From: Lithodes maja
Taxonomy: Eukaryota > Arthropoda > Malacostraca > Decapoda > Lithodidae
Assembly: GCA_037953745.1 (NCBI GenBank)
Contig: JBAKBP010013060.1
Span: forward strand, 1 to 64,000
DNA: 64,000 nucleotides
Direction: 5' to 3'
The notes under the pieces were generated by a model. The model saw only the letters and a program-made list of their open reading frames with translations, ran no database searches and was not told where the DNA came from. A program made the position numbers and the translations under genes. This document shows positions 10,935-21,200 of the stretch, in pieces (the first letter of the stretch is position 1; each line of letters opens with the position of its first letter).

Positions 10935-11152
10935 TATTCTCTGTTTCTTTTCAGCTGACGATAAATTGAATTCCTTAGCAGCTATTGTAACGATACCTAT
11001 TGGAAACATTTAAAATTGCTATGTCTCTGCATCGTATGAAGACCAAGTGTATATAATTAGCACCATATTTCACTGCAAAATCTTCAATAGAACTGAGAAA
11101 TCTTTGATGAGAACTTTGCAATTAACCGTCAGTTGAAAAGAAATGGACTATA
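10935..11152. mobile_element. MITE-2 copy
   Basis: The left end CTGTTTCTTTTCAGCTGACG and the right end CCGTCAGTTGAAAAGAAAT are inverted repeats. The interior shares CTATGTCTCTGCATC and ATAATTAGCACCATAT with 34422-34572 and, inverted, with 39836-40055. No ORF. Confidence 0.75.
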
Positions 11153-11296
11153 GGAGAGTATACTAAAGACATTTAATATATCTGTGTCACCTAAATTCAT
11201 CTACCATCAGTCTAGTTTCCGATAGCCGTGCAAAATATTCCTGAAAAGTTGCCAGAAAATGTTTGACCATCGAATGTTGACTATAAAAGCTCTCGT

Positions 11297-12061
11297 GTGA
11301 TACCGACCCGCCCTGTTCACCTTAGTCTCTCCCCCACTCCTCGTGCAAGAAGCCTGCTAGCACGAACAGTACCAACCCCTCGCCCCCGTTCTAACCACTC
11401 CTCTCCCCGACCTGTACGTAGAGTCCCGCCACCACAGGTTTCCGGATTTACACCAGTGAGGAACGGTGCACGGCCAACGCAGAAAAGGTCTCGTCTACTA
11501 GTCACAATGTCAAACAGATTTGAGGTATTGGTAGAGATGGAAGACTAACCAGAAGAGACCAGGCTCGTTGGGGATTCCATCCTACGAGGACAGGTCGAAG
11601 AGTTCTACGACAGAGTCCCAAATCAACGAAAAAAAATTTGCATCCCAGGAGCTGGACTGGACGACATTGTGGAAGCCTTCGAAGATACAACAAAGGATGC
11701 AAATGAAAATACCCTTTTTGTCATCCATGCTGGTTCAAATGACGTCATGCGCACCAGATCCGAAGAGTTGATGGAGAAATATCGCAAGATGATCCAGCAC
11801 TACAAAAACAAGTCAAGGAATATCATCATCTCAGGCATTCTCCCCAAGATCGACGCACCTGACAAATTCTACGACAAGGCCTTCAGCACAAATAGCCGAC
11901 TAAAACATTTGTGTCTGAGGGAAGAAGTTGAATTCATCAACCTCTGGGACAACTTCTACAACCAGCCTACTCTGTTCCGCAAGGATGGCACTCATCTAAA
12001 CCCTGTGGGTTCAGCACGCATGGGTCGTCTCCTACACGAAGCAGTCCGCAGCCATGGATAA
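11297..12061 (+). pseudogene. CR1 ORF1, proline/arginine-rich leader plus SGNH esterase; one nonsense codon
   Basis: The first part, before 11510, is Pro/Arg/Ser rich and probably binds nucleic acid. Then RFEVLVEMED is followed by an in-frame TAA (11546-11548). The same frame continues with the SGNH hydrolase blocks: VGDSILRGQ (catalytic Ser), HAGSND (11726 onward) and KDGTHLNPVG, which holds the catalytic Asp/His pair. ORF1 esterases of this type are known in CR1-group LINEs, where they may act on lipids or membranes during retrotransposition. The true start is uncertain: the only in-frame ATG before the stop is at 11507. The protein as written is truncated. Confidence 0.8.
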
Positions 12062-12180
12062 AAAAACGCCATCCGAGAAGAAGCAGCAGTGACATAAATC
12101 ATCCAACGCCAAGAAAAAAACAGAGGCAACCGAGGACCACCAGCGATAAGGACCGGAGACAGCGAGGACCGAGGACAGCC

Positions 12181-15056
12181 ATGAACATAAATGTAGATCC
12201 GACAAGAACCAAAAATATTATTAAAGCGCGTTCCGTGAGTTCTAAAATAACAAATTTAAAGGTTTTCTATGCAAACGCTCGTAGCATACGCAATAAATTT
12301 TCAGATTTAGAGGAGCTAGTGTTTACAGAAAATTATGATGTGATTGGCATAACAGAATCTTGGCTCAATACAGAAGATAGAAACTTTTTAGCAGAGTATT
12401 CACTTCCCGGTTATGTAATGTTTGAGAAAAGCCGAATAAATCGAAATGGAGGTGGCGTTTTACTTTATATCAAAGAAAGTCTTAACCCTACCCTCTTGTC
12501 AAAACCTCAAATTGTGAACGTCGACGCATCTTTTGTGCTAATAAAGAATAATAAAGGTACCAAAATAATACTTGCATTAATATACAGACCTCCAGCTCAA
12601 TCAGTGCAAACTGACCGAAAAATTTACGAACAAATTGCAGATGTAAGTAACTCACAAGATACCGTAATTTTTGGTGACTTTAATTTACCTGTGACCAAGT
12701 GGGGCGATACTCTTACTTCACACTCCGGACATGACTTGTATACGAACTTGCAAGAGAGTTCGCTTTATCAATTTGTTGGAACGCCGACCCGTGGTAATAA
12801 CGTTCTTGACATTGTACTTGCAACAAAAGAAGAATTAATAGAGAATTTGAATGTTGGTGATGAATTCAGTAACAGCGACCATCATACGATAACTTTCACT
12901 TTAAAGTTTACTAGTAACGAACCAAATAGTAGCATCGAAAAAGTCCCTAATTTCAAGAAAGCAAACTTCCATAAACTTAGAGCTATGTTTAAAGAAACTG
13001 ACTGGAGCTTTTTAATTCACAATAACGACATAAATACATCTTGGAAGTTATTCGAAGCCACTTACCTAAAAGCAGTGCAAGACTGCATACCATCGAAAAC
13101 TCGGCGTCCAGGCCATAATAATAAGCCCAAATGGTGGAATAAAGATATTTCAAACTGCCTGCTTGCTAAAAAATTTGCTAATGATAGATTAAAATCCTCA
13201 CAAAATGACGAAGAACGGCTGAAATTTGTAGAGCTACAACGCAAAGCCAAAAAGTTAATTAAGCAAAGTAAAAAGACCTTAGAGTTACATATTGCGAATC
13301 AAAGTAAAACAAACCCGAAAGAATTCTATAGTTATATCAGAAAGAAAAAAGTAGTTACTTCAACTGTTGGACCTTAGTCGATGAAAATGGAGAATACACC
13401 AAAGACGAAGAACAAATGAGTAATGCCCTCAATACCTTCTTTGCATCAGTTTCTACAACAGAAGACCTCAGTGATATCCCTACACCATCGCCGATTCAGA
13501 TTGATAATTCAGATGTTTTAAGCAATATCACCGTTACAGAGAGAGAAGTATTGAATTGTTTAGATAAACTCAAGGTAAATAAAACGCCTGGACCTGATAC
13601 AATCTCGCCTAGAGTTCTAAAGGAAGCTAAGGATGAGCTCTCTAAACCACTGACATTACTATTCAATAAATCCTTGCAGTCTGGAACTATGCCCGATCAG
13701 TGGAAGCTAGCCAACGTAACACCGATATTCAAAAAAGGCAGCAAATCCCTATCCAGTAACTATCGTCCAATTAGCTTAACCTCAGTTGTATGTAAAATGC
13801 TAGAAGCGGTCATACGAGACAGACTCGTAAATCACTTAGAGGAAAATAACATGCTTAAAGATACTCAACACGGCTTTCGTAAAAAATGTTCCTGTTTAAC
13901 AAACCTCTTAGACTTCTTCCACGATATCCTCAACCTCTACGATGAGAGTAAAGCTGTAGATATTATATACCTTGATTTTCAAAAGGCCTTTGACAAAGTT
14001 CCCCACAAACGTTTACTGCTAAAACTAAAAGCGCATGGAATACAAGACGGTGTGTTGAAATGGATAGAAAATTGGCTCAGCGACAGAAAGCAAAGAGTAA
14101 TCATAAACGGTAAGGCATCAAAATGGACCAATGTAAGTAGCGGGGTACCCCAGGGATCGGTACTAGGACCAATTCTCTTTCTAATTTACATCAACGACAT
14201 AGATGAGGGTCTCACCTGTACAATCTCAAAATTTGCTGACGATACAAAAATTGCAAATAGCGTACTCTCAAAAGAACAAGTCAACGATATGCAACACAAT
14301 CTAGATAAATTGTCATGTTGGGCCCAAATTTGGCAAATGAGTTTCAATGCGGATAAATGTAAAGTACTACATATCGGATACCTAAATGAGAAAGCAAACT
14401 ATTCGATGAATGGCACTCAGCTTAAGAATGTAAACAGAGAAACCGATCTGGGAGTAACAATATCGAGTAACCTAAAACCGAGTCAACAATGTTCAGAAGT
14501 TGTTGAGAAGGCAAACAAAATAATTGGCTTTATAGGCAGGTCATTTGAGCATAAATCCAAAGAAGTTATCCTAACCCTTTACAATTCCTTAGTCCGCCCT
14601 CTTCTGGAATACTGCGTTCAATCCTGGTGCCCTTATTACCAAAAAGATATAAACAAGCTAGAACGAGTTCAACGTAGAGTTACCAAAATTATACCTAGCC
14701 TAAAGAACAAACCATACGAAGAGCGTCTTAGAGAATTAAATCTATTTCCTTTAACCCAACGCAGATTAAGAGGTGACTTAATTCAAGTGTTCAAAATCAT
14801 CAAAGGCATCGACAATATGAACTGTAGTAAGTACTTCACGATCGACCAATCTAATTACACGCGGGGAAACGGTTGCAAAATTATTGGTAAATCTTTTAAC
14901 TCGCACGAATCTAAGAATTTCTTCTTCAATCGAGTTGTCAACTTGTGGAATGGGCTTCCCCGAAACGTTATAGACTGCATCACCGTTGATTCATTTAAAC
15001 TCCGCCTAGACAAATATCTCGCATCAAACCCGCGACTGACTGCGTTTGTAAATTAA
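12181..15056 (+). pseudogene. CR1 ORF2: AP endonuclease plus reverse transcriptase, one frameshift
   Basis: It starts at ATG 12181. The endonuclease spans about 12240-12900 and has the family blocks YANARSI, GITESWL, YRPP, IFGDFN, NVLDIVLA and NSDHH. A stop at 13375-13377 comes from a one-base frameshift just before it; the reading continues in another frame to 15056. The RT has TPGPDTISPRVLK, NYRPISLTS, GFRKK, DFQKAFDKVPH, GVPQGSVLGPILF and the catalytic FADDT (14232-14246). The C-terminal thumb ends NLWNGLPRN. The protein nicks target DNA and copies its RNA in place. Only the frameshift separates this copy from an intact ORF2. Confidence 0.88.
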
Positions 15057-15293
15057 TAACTTTATTTTATCCCCCCCTCAGTTACTAACCCATCTGTCCC
15101 CTACTAACTTCCTAATCCTGCCACGGACATTAGTTCTAGGGCAGTAATTCCCTTTCCAATGTTCCCTTACCCACTCTAAACCACTGTTTGGACACTTGAT
15201 CCTCAGTGTTTTGGAGGACAAGCAACCTAGAAGGGTCACTGGATCTGTTGTTGCTTGATTTCCTTTGTACTCCTTTGTACTCCTTTGACAATG
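15057..15293 (+). other. CR1 3' UTR with tandem-repeat end
   Basis: About 200 bp, conserved in all three CR1 copies of this subfamily, lead to tandem units of TCCTTTGTAC: between two and three here, four in the copy inside B, and about three in the 50.1-kb copy. The variable unit number fits slippage of the RT during priming. Confidence 0.8.
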
Positions 15294-15434
15294 AAGCAAC
15301 TTGGTTGAGCCCGAGAACTTTCAGTCTTCTACTGTACTTTTCACTTCTCCCCTTGTTCTCCCTCTGTCCAATTGCTCTTCTCTCTTACTTTACTCCACCC
15401 ATCTGGTCTGGTCTGGGCTTACGGGGGTAGTACT

Positions 15435-15615
15435 CCCTTTTTCTGGAGCCCCTTCTCCCTCGTGTTTAGCATATCAGTTTTGAGATTTTAAGACGTTCGT
15501 TCCGTTAGCTTGGCGGTTTTGAGACCTTTTGCCTCATTTTTGTTGTCAATATTAAGACCTTTCGTGCCCTTTAGGTGTCGATTTTTTTATAGCGAGCGAT
15601 AGCGAGCCTCTAATT
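15435..15615 (+). mobile_element. MITE-1 fragment
   Basis: It matches the left half of MITE-1, through CCTTCTCCCTCGTGTTTAG to the AGCGAGCGATAGCGAGCCT motif, where homology ends. Bases 15294-15434 just before it, pyrimidine rich, show nothing I recognise, and neither do 15616-15844. Confidence 0.75.
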
Positions 15616-15844
15616 TTAGAAGGAATGTCTATATATTATCATCTAATAATAGCCAGAACACAGACAAGAAATGCGTCCTGGTATTTTCTAAGAGTTAAAC
15701 AAAAAAACACATGTATAATATATGTATTATTTTTGTTTTCTAGATGGCGAAAAATTGGCCTCTTCCCATCTTAATTCTTCGGCTTGACAATAATCTGATA
15801 TAGCCACATAACATATAATTTTTTCCATTCCATCTTTCCTTCAT

Positions 15845-15990
15845 CCCATGACTTAAATTGCTTCAAACTCCGTGTGTCCAAGCATTTTGGCTCAATGGTT
15901 CCTTGTTTTTGGCCCTGTCACTCTTTCAACTCTGGGGGAGGCACTCGTCACAGGCAGTTTTGCCTTTTGTCTCCCTCATTCACATAACAA
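15845..15990 (+). mobile_element. Jockey-like LINE-2, 3' tail only
   Basis: It matches the 3' end of the LINE at 62405-63940 (GACTTAAATTGCTTCAAACT through GTCTCCCTCATTCACATA) and then ends in an A run before unrelated sequence. It is a strongly 5'-truncated insertion that defines the LINE-2 3' end. Confidence 0.85.
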
Positions 15991-16019
15991 AAAAAGTTAT
16001 CCGGAAAAGACCTGCTTGG

Positions 16020-16088
16020 TATAGTCCGTTCATTCTAGGTTGGCAGAAATCGTAACCTCTAACCTCTGTAACTCAAAAAGGGCTAGAG
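16020..16088 (+). repeat. Left arm of a fold-back element split by element B
   Basis: CATTCTAGGTTGGCAGAAAT and the following bases are the reverse complement, with few mismatches, of 26150-26232 on the other side of element B. With B removed the arms would flank a spacer of roughly 60-80 bp, so B entered the loop of a small inverted-repeat element. Confidence 0.8.
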
Positions 16089-16144
16089 CAAATGAGCTGT
16101 CCATGTCCACACCTATTCCCTGGCCAATTCTTCGTATTTGGTAG

Positions 16145-17988
16145 TGTGACGCATGTCGAGTATGAGCATGCTGTACAGAACGCCCAGTCAGGCCCCACTC
16201 TCGCTAGGATCGTCAGGGCAGGAACTTTGGCTGTAGTCTGTGTAGAGTTTCCTAACTTAGTTTATGTGAGCCGTTGTACTATAAGTATTATAAATATGTA
16301 TTTTGTTTTCATCTGAGTCAACGAGTTCTATTTTATATCATTAGTTATAAGTGTTGTGTGTGGGACTTATTTGTAATGATGAGAGAAGAGAGAGAGTTAT
16401 GTAACGACGGCCCGGGGAGCGCGCCACGAGGTAGGTAGGCCTCCCTCCCTCCTCCCTCCTCCCTCCTCAAGCGCGTGGGAAATCCTTTGTCGATCCCAGA
16501 TTGAGAGAGAATATTACGTAATGATTGCCAGTGGGCGGTCCTTAAGTAGTTTGAGATATGCCGCTAGAGGGCCGAGTATAAAAAGAGAGGTTCTTGCCAC
16601 CATTCTTCAGAACTCATCAGGCAGAGCGACTTCTCATATCCCTTGCAACTATCCATATTCTTCCGACTGATGTGAACTTTCTCTACTCTCTGAACAGCCT
16701 ATCTTCTTCCCTTCTCGACCCTTTATAACCTCAATGACCCCTTTGGTGCAGATTTAGTCAGCCAAAGTATTATCGCTTGAGTTCTCACGAGATAAGTGCC
16801 TGTTAGATAGCCTATTTTTGGAAGGGTTAACTAGAATAGGATTGATTGATGTTTGTTGCACTCGTATATGCATTTCCCTGTGTGCGATTATTCATGTTCC
16901 TGTTTTCTGCTGGTTTAGGCAATGCTAGACTGGGATAGGGTTTCTGAGTTGTGATTTCCTATGAGTACTAGGTTGCGGTTGAACCAGTACAATTGCAACG
17001 GAGACGTGGAACGCCTAGGTGGTCTTTCTGACTGTGTACCGTGGGAGTTTAGCACTGTGTTGCGAGTGAGGGCTTTTGCCTCTGCCACCCAACACTGTGC
17101 TATCTCATTTGCTTGACTTTGAGAGGATCGCCAGGAGAGAACCAGATACTAGTGATCTGGATCTCTCAAGAGAGCATCCCGTCAATTAACGTAATTTGGC
17201 CGCACAGTCTTAAGGACCTCGCTAGGCTACGAGCCGCTTGCTCAGCCATTGTCTCTTAACCTTATGTGTCCCAGCTAGACTTTGCTCGATCAGCAGATAC
17301 AGCATAGTATTGAAGCTTCTCCTTATGTATGTTATTGTTTATGCACTATTGATTTCATGTGTGGCACGCTTAGCTACTTTAGAGATTAGTGGCCCACGAG
17401 CACAATCCTAGTAGGCTATTGTCAGTGCATTGTCGGAGTACTTCTTCTTAATGTTTGCCATATCCTATTGCTTATTCTTATAATTCTTCTTATGTCAATT
17501 TAAAGCCTTTAATTACCAGTGAGTTATTCATTAAATTGCTGTTCAAAATCCGATACTTACTTCTTATGAGTATTCGAGAAGCATCTAACTTATCAGAAGA
17601 TTCCTTGCTTGATGCTCGAGGACAATTGTTTAACGTAACGTAATAGTGCCGATCCGAAGTAGAGGGTGGAGGACTTCTTAAGTTCTTAGTCAAGGGTGGA
17701 TTACTTCGGCTTCGGCCAACACTATTCTTTAGTGTTGTAGTACTTTCTTCTTTGTTTGATTGTTGACCAGACTAGATAACTCCCATCTTGTTATTAGTCT
17801 GTTGTGTGAAACGCTAGTACCGAGTTCTTGTATACCCCGTTATAGCAGATAGAACTCTGGAGGGTAGTGGCGTTTTTTGTTCGGCTGGCAGTACTCTGGG
17901 GTTGGGATCGTGTGTTTCCGTTGTGGCAGCGAGCCATACTCGAGTCCTGTGTAAGAGCCCTAGTGTACCCGAGTGCCCGGTCGTAACA
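16145..17988 (+). repeat. 5' LTR of element B
   Basis: TGTGACGC...GTCGTAACA, 1,844 bp. Against the 3' LTR I see one 7-bp difference in a CCTCCCT repeat (16441-16470) and about two or three substitutions. This implies very recent insertion. Confidence 0.95.
16577..16585 (+). promoter_or_regulatory. TATA box in the LTR of element B
   Basis: TATAAAAAG lies in GC-rich surroundings about 430 bp into the LTR, with a duplicate at 24729-24737. It would place transcription start near 16605-16615. The U3/R boundary is inferred from this alone. Confidence 0.6.
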
Positions 17989-17990
17989 AA

Positions 17991-18004
17991 TGGCGACCTT
18001 GCTT
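17991..18004 (+). other. Primer-binding site of element B
   Basis: TGGCGACCTTGCTT lies two bases after the LTR end. It shares the TGGCGACCTT core with A, C and D. Confidence 0.7.
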
Positions 18005-18201
18005 AGGATTTTGTGAACAGTATAATTTTTTGCAGAGTTGTACAACATTTGTTTGTTCGTACTTTAGCGTACATATTGAAGAATATTTTTTTTTGTAAGG
18101 CAATTAGGAGAGCATTTAAGAGACTCCAGTTAATTTAGTAATTAGTGCTTACATAAGGGAGTTTAACACTTTTGTCTCGAGAATTTTTTGTGAACTTCAG
18201 T

Positions 18202-21200
18202 ATGTCGTGCCCTAGTATTGACGAGGAGCGAGAGATGCCATTTGAGGAGGTGCCGTTAGTAACTAGTGAGGAGGATGCTAGAGTTTTTGTGAGTAAGCGG
18301 TACCACGTGACGGAGGAGAGGCTGACTGGGGTGAATGTTTATGGCTTGCACCTGATAGCCAAGGTTTTGGGTCTATCCAATGTAGGAGGGATGTCCAAGG
18401 GGGAGCTGATTTCCTGGGTGTTGCGTGGGCGACATGGGGTTTCGGAGGAGAGGGCGTTTGGGGGGGTTCCTCCCCAGATCCCCTCTCACTCGACTCCCAC
18501 AGTGCCGTCCACTCAGTTGCCGGAGGTTAGCACTCTCCCACAGAGGGATGAGAATTGGAAGATTGGAGTGCCCTCGGGCGGTGCGTATGGTGGTTCCCCA
18601 GTTCTTGCCCCCCCTCCTTCAGTAGTGGCAGCTCCCTCTTCCTGCCTGTCTCCAGATATGATATTTAGACTTGAGCTTGCTAAAATTGAGGCTGAGTCTA
18701 GGAGGCAGGAGATTGAGACGAAGAAGCATGAGATTGAGTCTAGGAGGCGTGAGAAGGAGATTGAGGCTGAGGTTAGGAGGCACGAGGCTGAGCTTAGGTA
18801 CGACTCCGAGAAATATTGTGCTCAAATAGATTTAGATAAGACTCGTGCAGAGTCGACAGGGACTCGGATGGGCCGTGAGGGCCAAGTAAGAGAACAGTCC
18901 TTGTCCCACTTAGTCAAATTGGTGCCGGCATTTAGTGAAACTGAAGTCACAGAATTTTTTAATCGTTTTGAGAAGAAGTGTAGGGAGCATAATTGGCCTG
19001 AAGAGAAGTGGGCAGCTCTGGTCTCCTCAAGACTTATGGGTAAGGGTCTGAAGGCTTATGATGCACTGCCTTTAGAGTCTTGCATTGACTACCCAGAATT
19101 GAAGAGAGCTGTCCTACGGGCATACGAGTTGCAACCAGAAACATATCGATTGAAGTTTCGGGGTGTTACGAAGACTAGGGAGGCGACCTTTCTTGAACAT
19201 GCCCGGGACTTAAAAGATGCACTTACAAACTGGACACGTTCTGAGAAAGCTGAGACGGCCGAACAGTTGACTGAGCTGTTTCTGCTCGAGCAGTTTTATA
19301 AGTGTACAGGTGCAGAAATGACTTTAACTATTAAAGAAAAGAATCCAAAAACTCTACAGGAGGCAGCTGAGATGGCTGACCTCCGGCTATCATTAATTCG
19401 TGGGTGCGGGTCTGCCCAGCGTAGTGAGGCAGGTAACAAGGGGCGTGACGCCCCACCCCCCCGAGTTAGTAATATATCTTATGCAAACAAGTACAAGAGC
19501 TATGATACCAAGACTGACCACAAGACTAGCACCGTCCCATTTAAGAAGGGGCCGGGCCCTTCCCAGTACCAAGGGAAGCCCAGAGGGGAGTTGGAGTGTT
19601 ATCATTGTCATGAAAAGGGGCACTTTGCAAGAGTCTGTCCTAGTAAACCACCTACAGCAGCTGTGTCTTTGGCCTGCAACATTGGTGTGTCTCCGAAGTT
19701 TTCTGAGTTTGCCCGGGGCAGTTCGTCAGAGGCTGAGGCACAGCCAATGCAGAAGCACCTGGGAGGCTCGAACCCTGCTCAGGATGTTTTTTGCGACCAT
19801 AGAGGACGGGGTTGCGTGATGTGGGCGGGGCGCAAGCATGGAGTAGAGGTCTTGCGTGATACAGGTGCTTCCCAGACTCTGATGAATAACTTGACTGGCT
19901 ACCCTATAAATGCGGCTCGGGTGGTAGTGGTGCAGGGTATTAATGCAACTCGGTCATACCCGCTGGTGCGGTTGGAGTTGGAGGTGGATGGTGTGACACG
20001 TGAATTGGATGTCGGGATTGTGGAGAAACTGCCAGTGGAGGGCGTCGACCTTCTTCTCGGCAACGACTTTGCAATGCCCGCTTCTGAGGTTCTACCCTTA
20101 GTCGTTGCCGAGAGGACGGCCGACGTGAGTAGGGAAGAGCAAGAGTGTGTCGAGCGGTGCCAGACACAACCCATGGCGTGTGTTGTCACCCGAGCTCGGG
20201 CAGCTAAAGTGTCACAGCCTAGTCCTCCGTCTTCAGACCAGCAGAGGAACGATCAACAGGAGGAGGCTAAAGCTGGAGTTGGTTTTAAGAGTTTTGACTC
20301 GGCGGCTCTCCTGGGTGATTCAGTATTGGCACCTATGTTAGAGTCTGGAGTGGCCCCAGGACCTGTCACAGCTGGTGAGGAGGTAGGGCCGGAAGAGACT
20401 CCGAGGCAGCAACGTTGCACACGGAGAGAAAAAAGGGTTGCTCAGTTTGATATTGGGGGAGGACTTGGGTTGCTTCGGAAGCATCTAGACAGGTTGGTTC
20501 CCTCAGATATTTGTAAACTGCAGTTGGAGGATCCGGAAGTTCAGAAGTGTGGTAATGGTGCTGTCGAGATTAAACACGAGGACGGGGAAGCATGTCATGT
20601 GAACCTGTTGGAGGAGTTTGTGAGGCAACCACCTGAGCAGCCTACTGTCCCTGCGTTGGTCTGCCGCGGCCAAGGTGGAGAAGGAGAGGGGGGTAGTAGG
20701 GCACAGGTGGAGGAGAGAAGGGATTGTCATGTCTCGGCGGAACAGTGGGCGGGGGACACGAGTCTGGTGGCTGTGGAAGCGCTAGAGCACCTGCCTGAGC
20801 AGCAGTGTGCAGCACTCCAGCACCAGCTCGGTTCATACCCCACTGGTCGTGCCGAGCCCCTGAGTCTCACAACTCGGGCGGTGCAAGATGTTCCACGGGC
20901 AGGTCACGTGACTGTTGAAAGACCGTTAGCCTCGTTGTTTCGGTGGTTCAAGGTGGGCGACGAGGCTTTGGCATGGTTGCCAGGTCAGGGTCGACCCATG
21001 GCTGCCAAGGGTGGTGGTCAAAAGGAGGACATTGAGCAGATTGGTAAGGTCGGCTGTGGTATCGCAGTGCCCGGTCGTCGCATAGCCTCCCAATGCTGCT
21101 CTAGTCTAATGCAACAGCCCTACCATAGACCGACTGTATCTGGCCATGTCGCTGAAAGCGGTGATGCTGCGCAGGCAGATGTCGTCACAAGGAATGCGGG

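Larger units (their letters stand above)
11170..15293 (+). mobile_element. CR1-like LINE, near full length (copy 1)
   Basis: ORF1 with an esterase domain is followed by ORF2 with an AP-endonuclease and a reverse transcriptase. The 3' UTR ends in tandem TCCTTTGTAC units (15261-15287), with no poly(A). This architecture is that of the CR1 group. The 5' limit is uncertain and was set after the MITE-2 copy. The RT and 3' UTR are nearly identical to the copies at 21924-23754 and 50082-51046, so the family was active recently. Confidence 0.85.
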
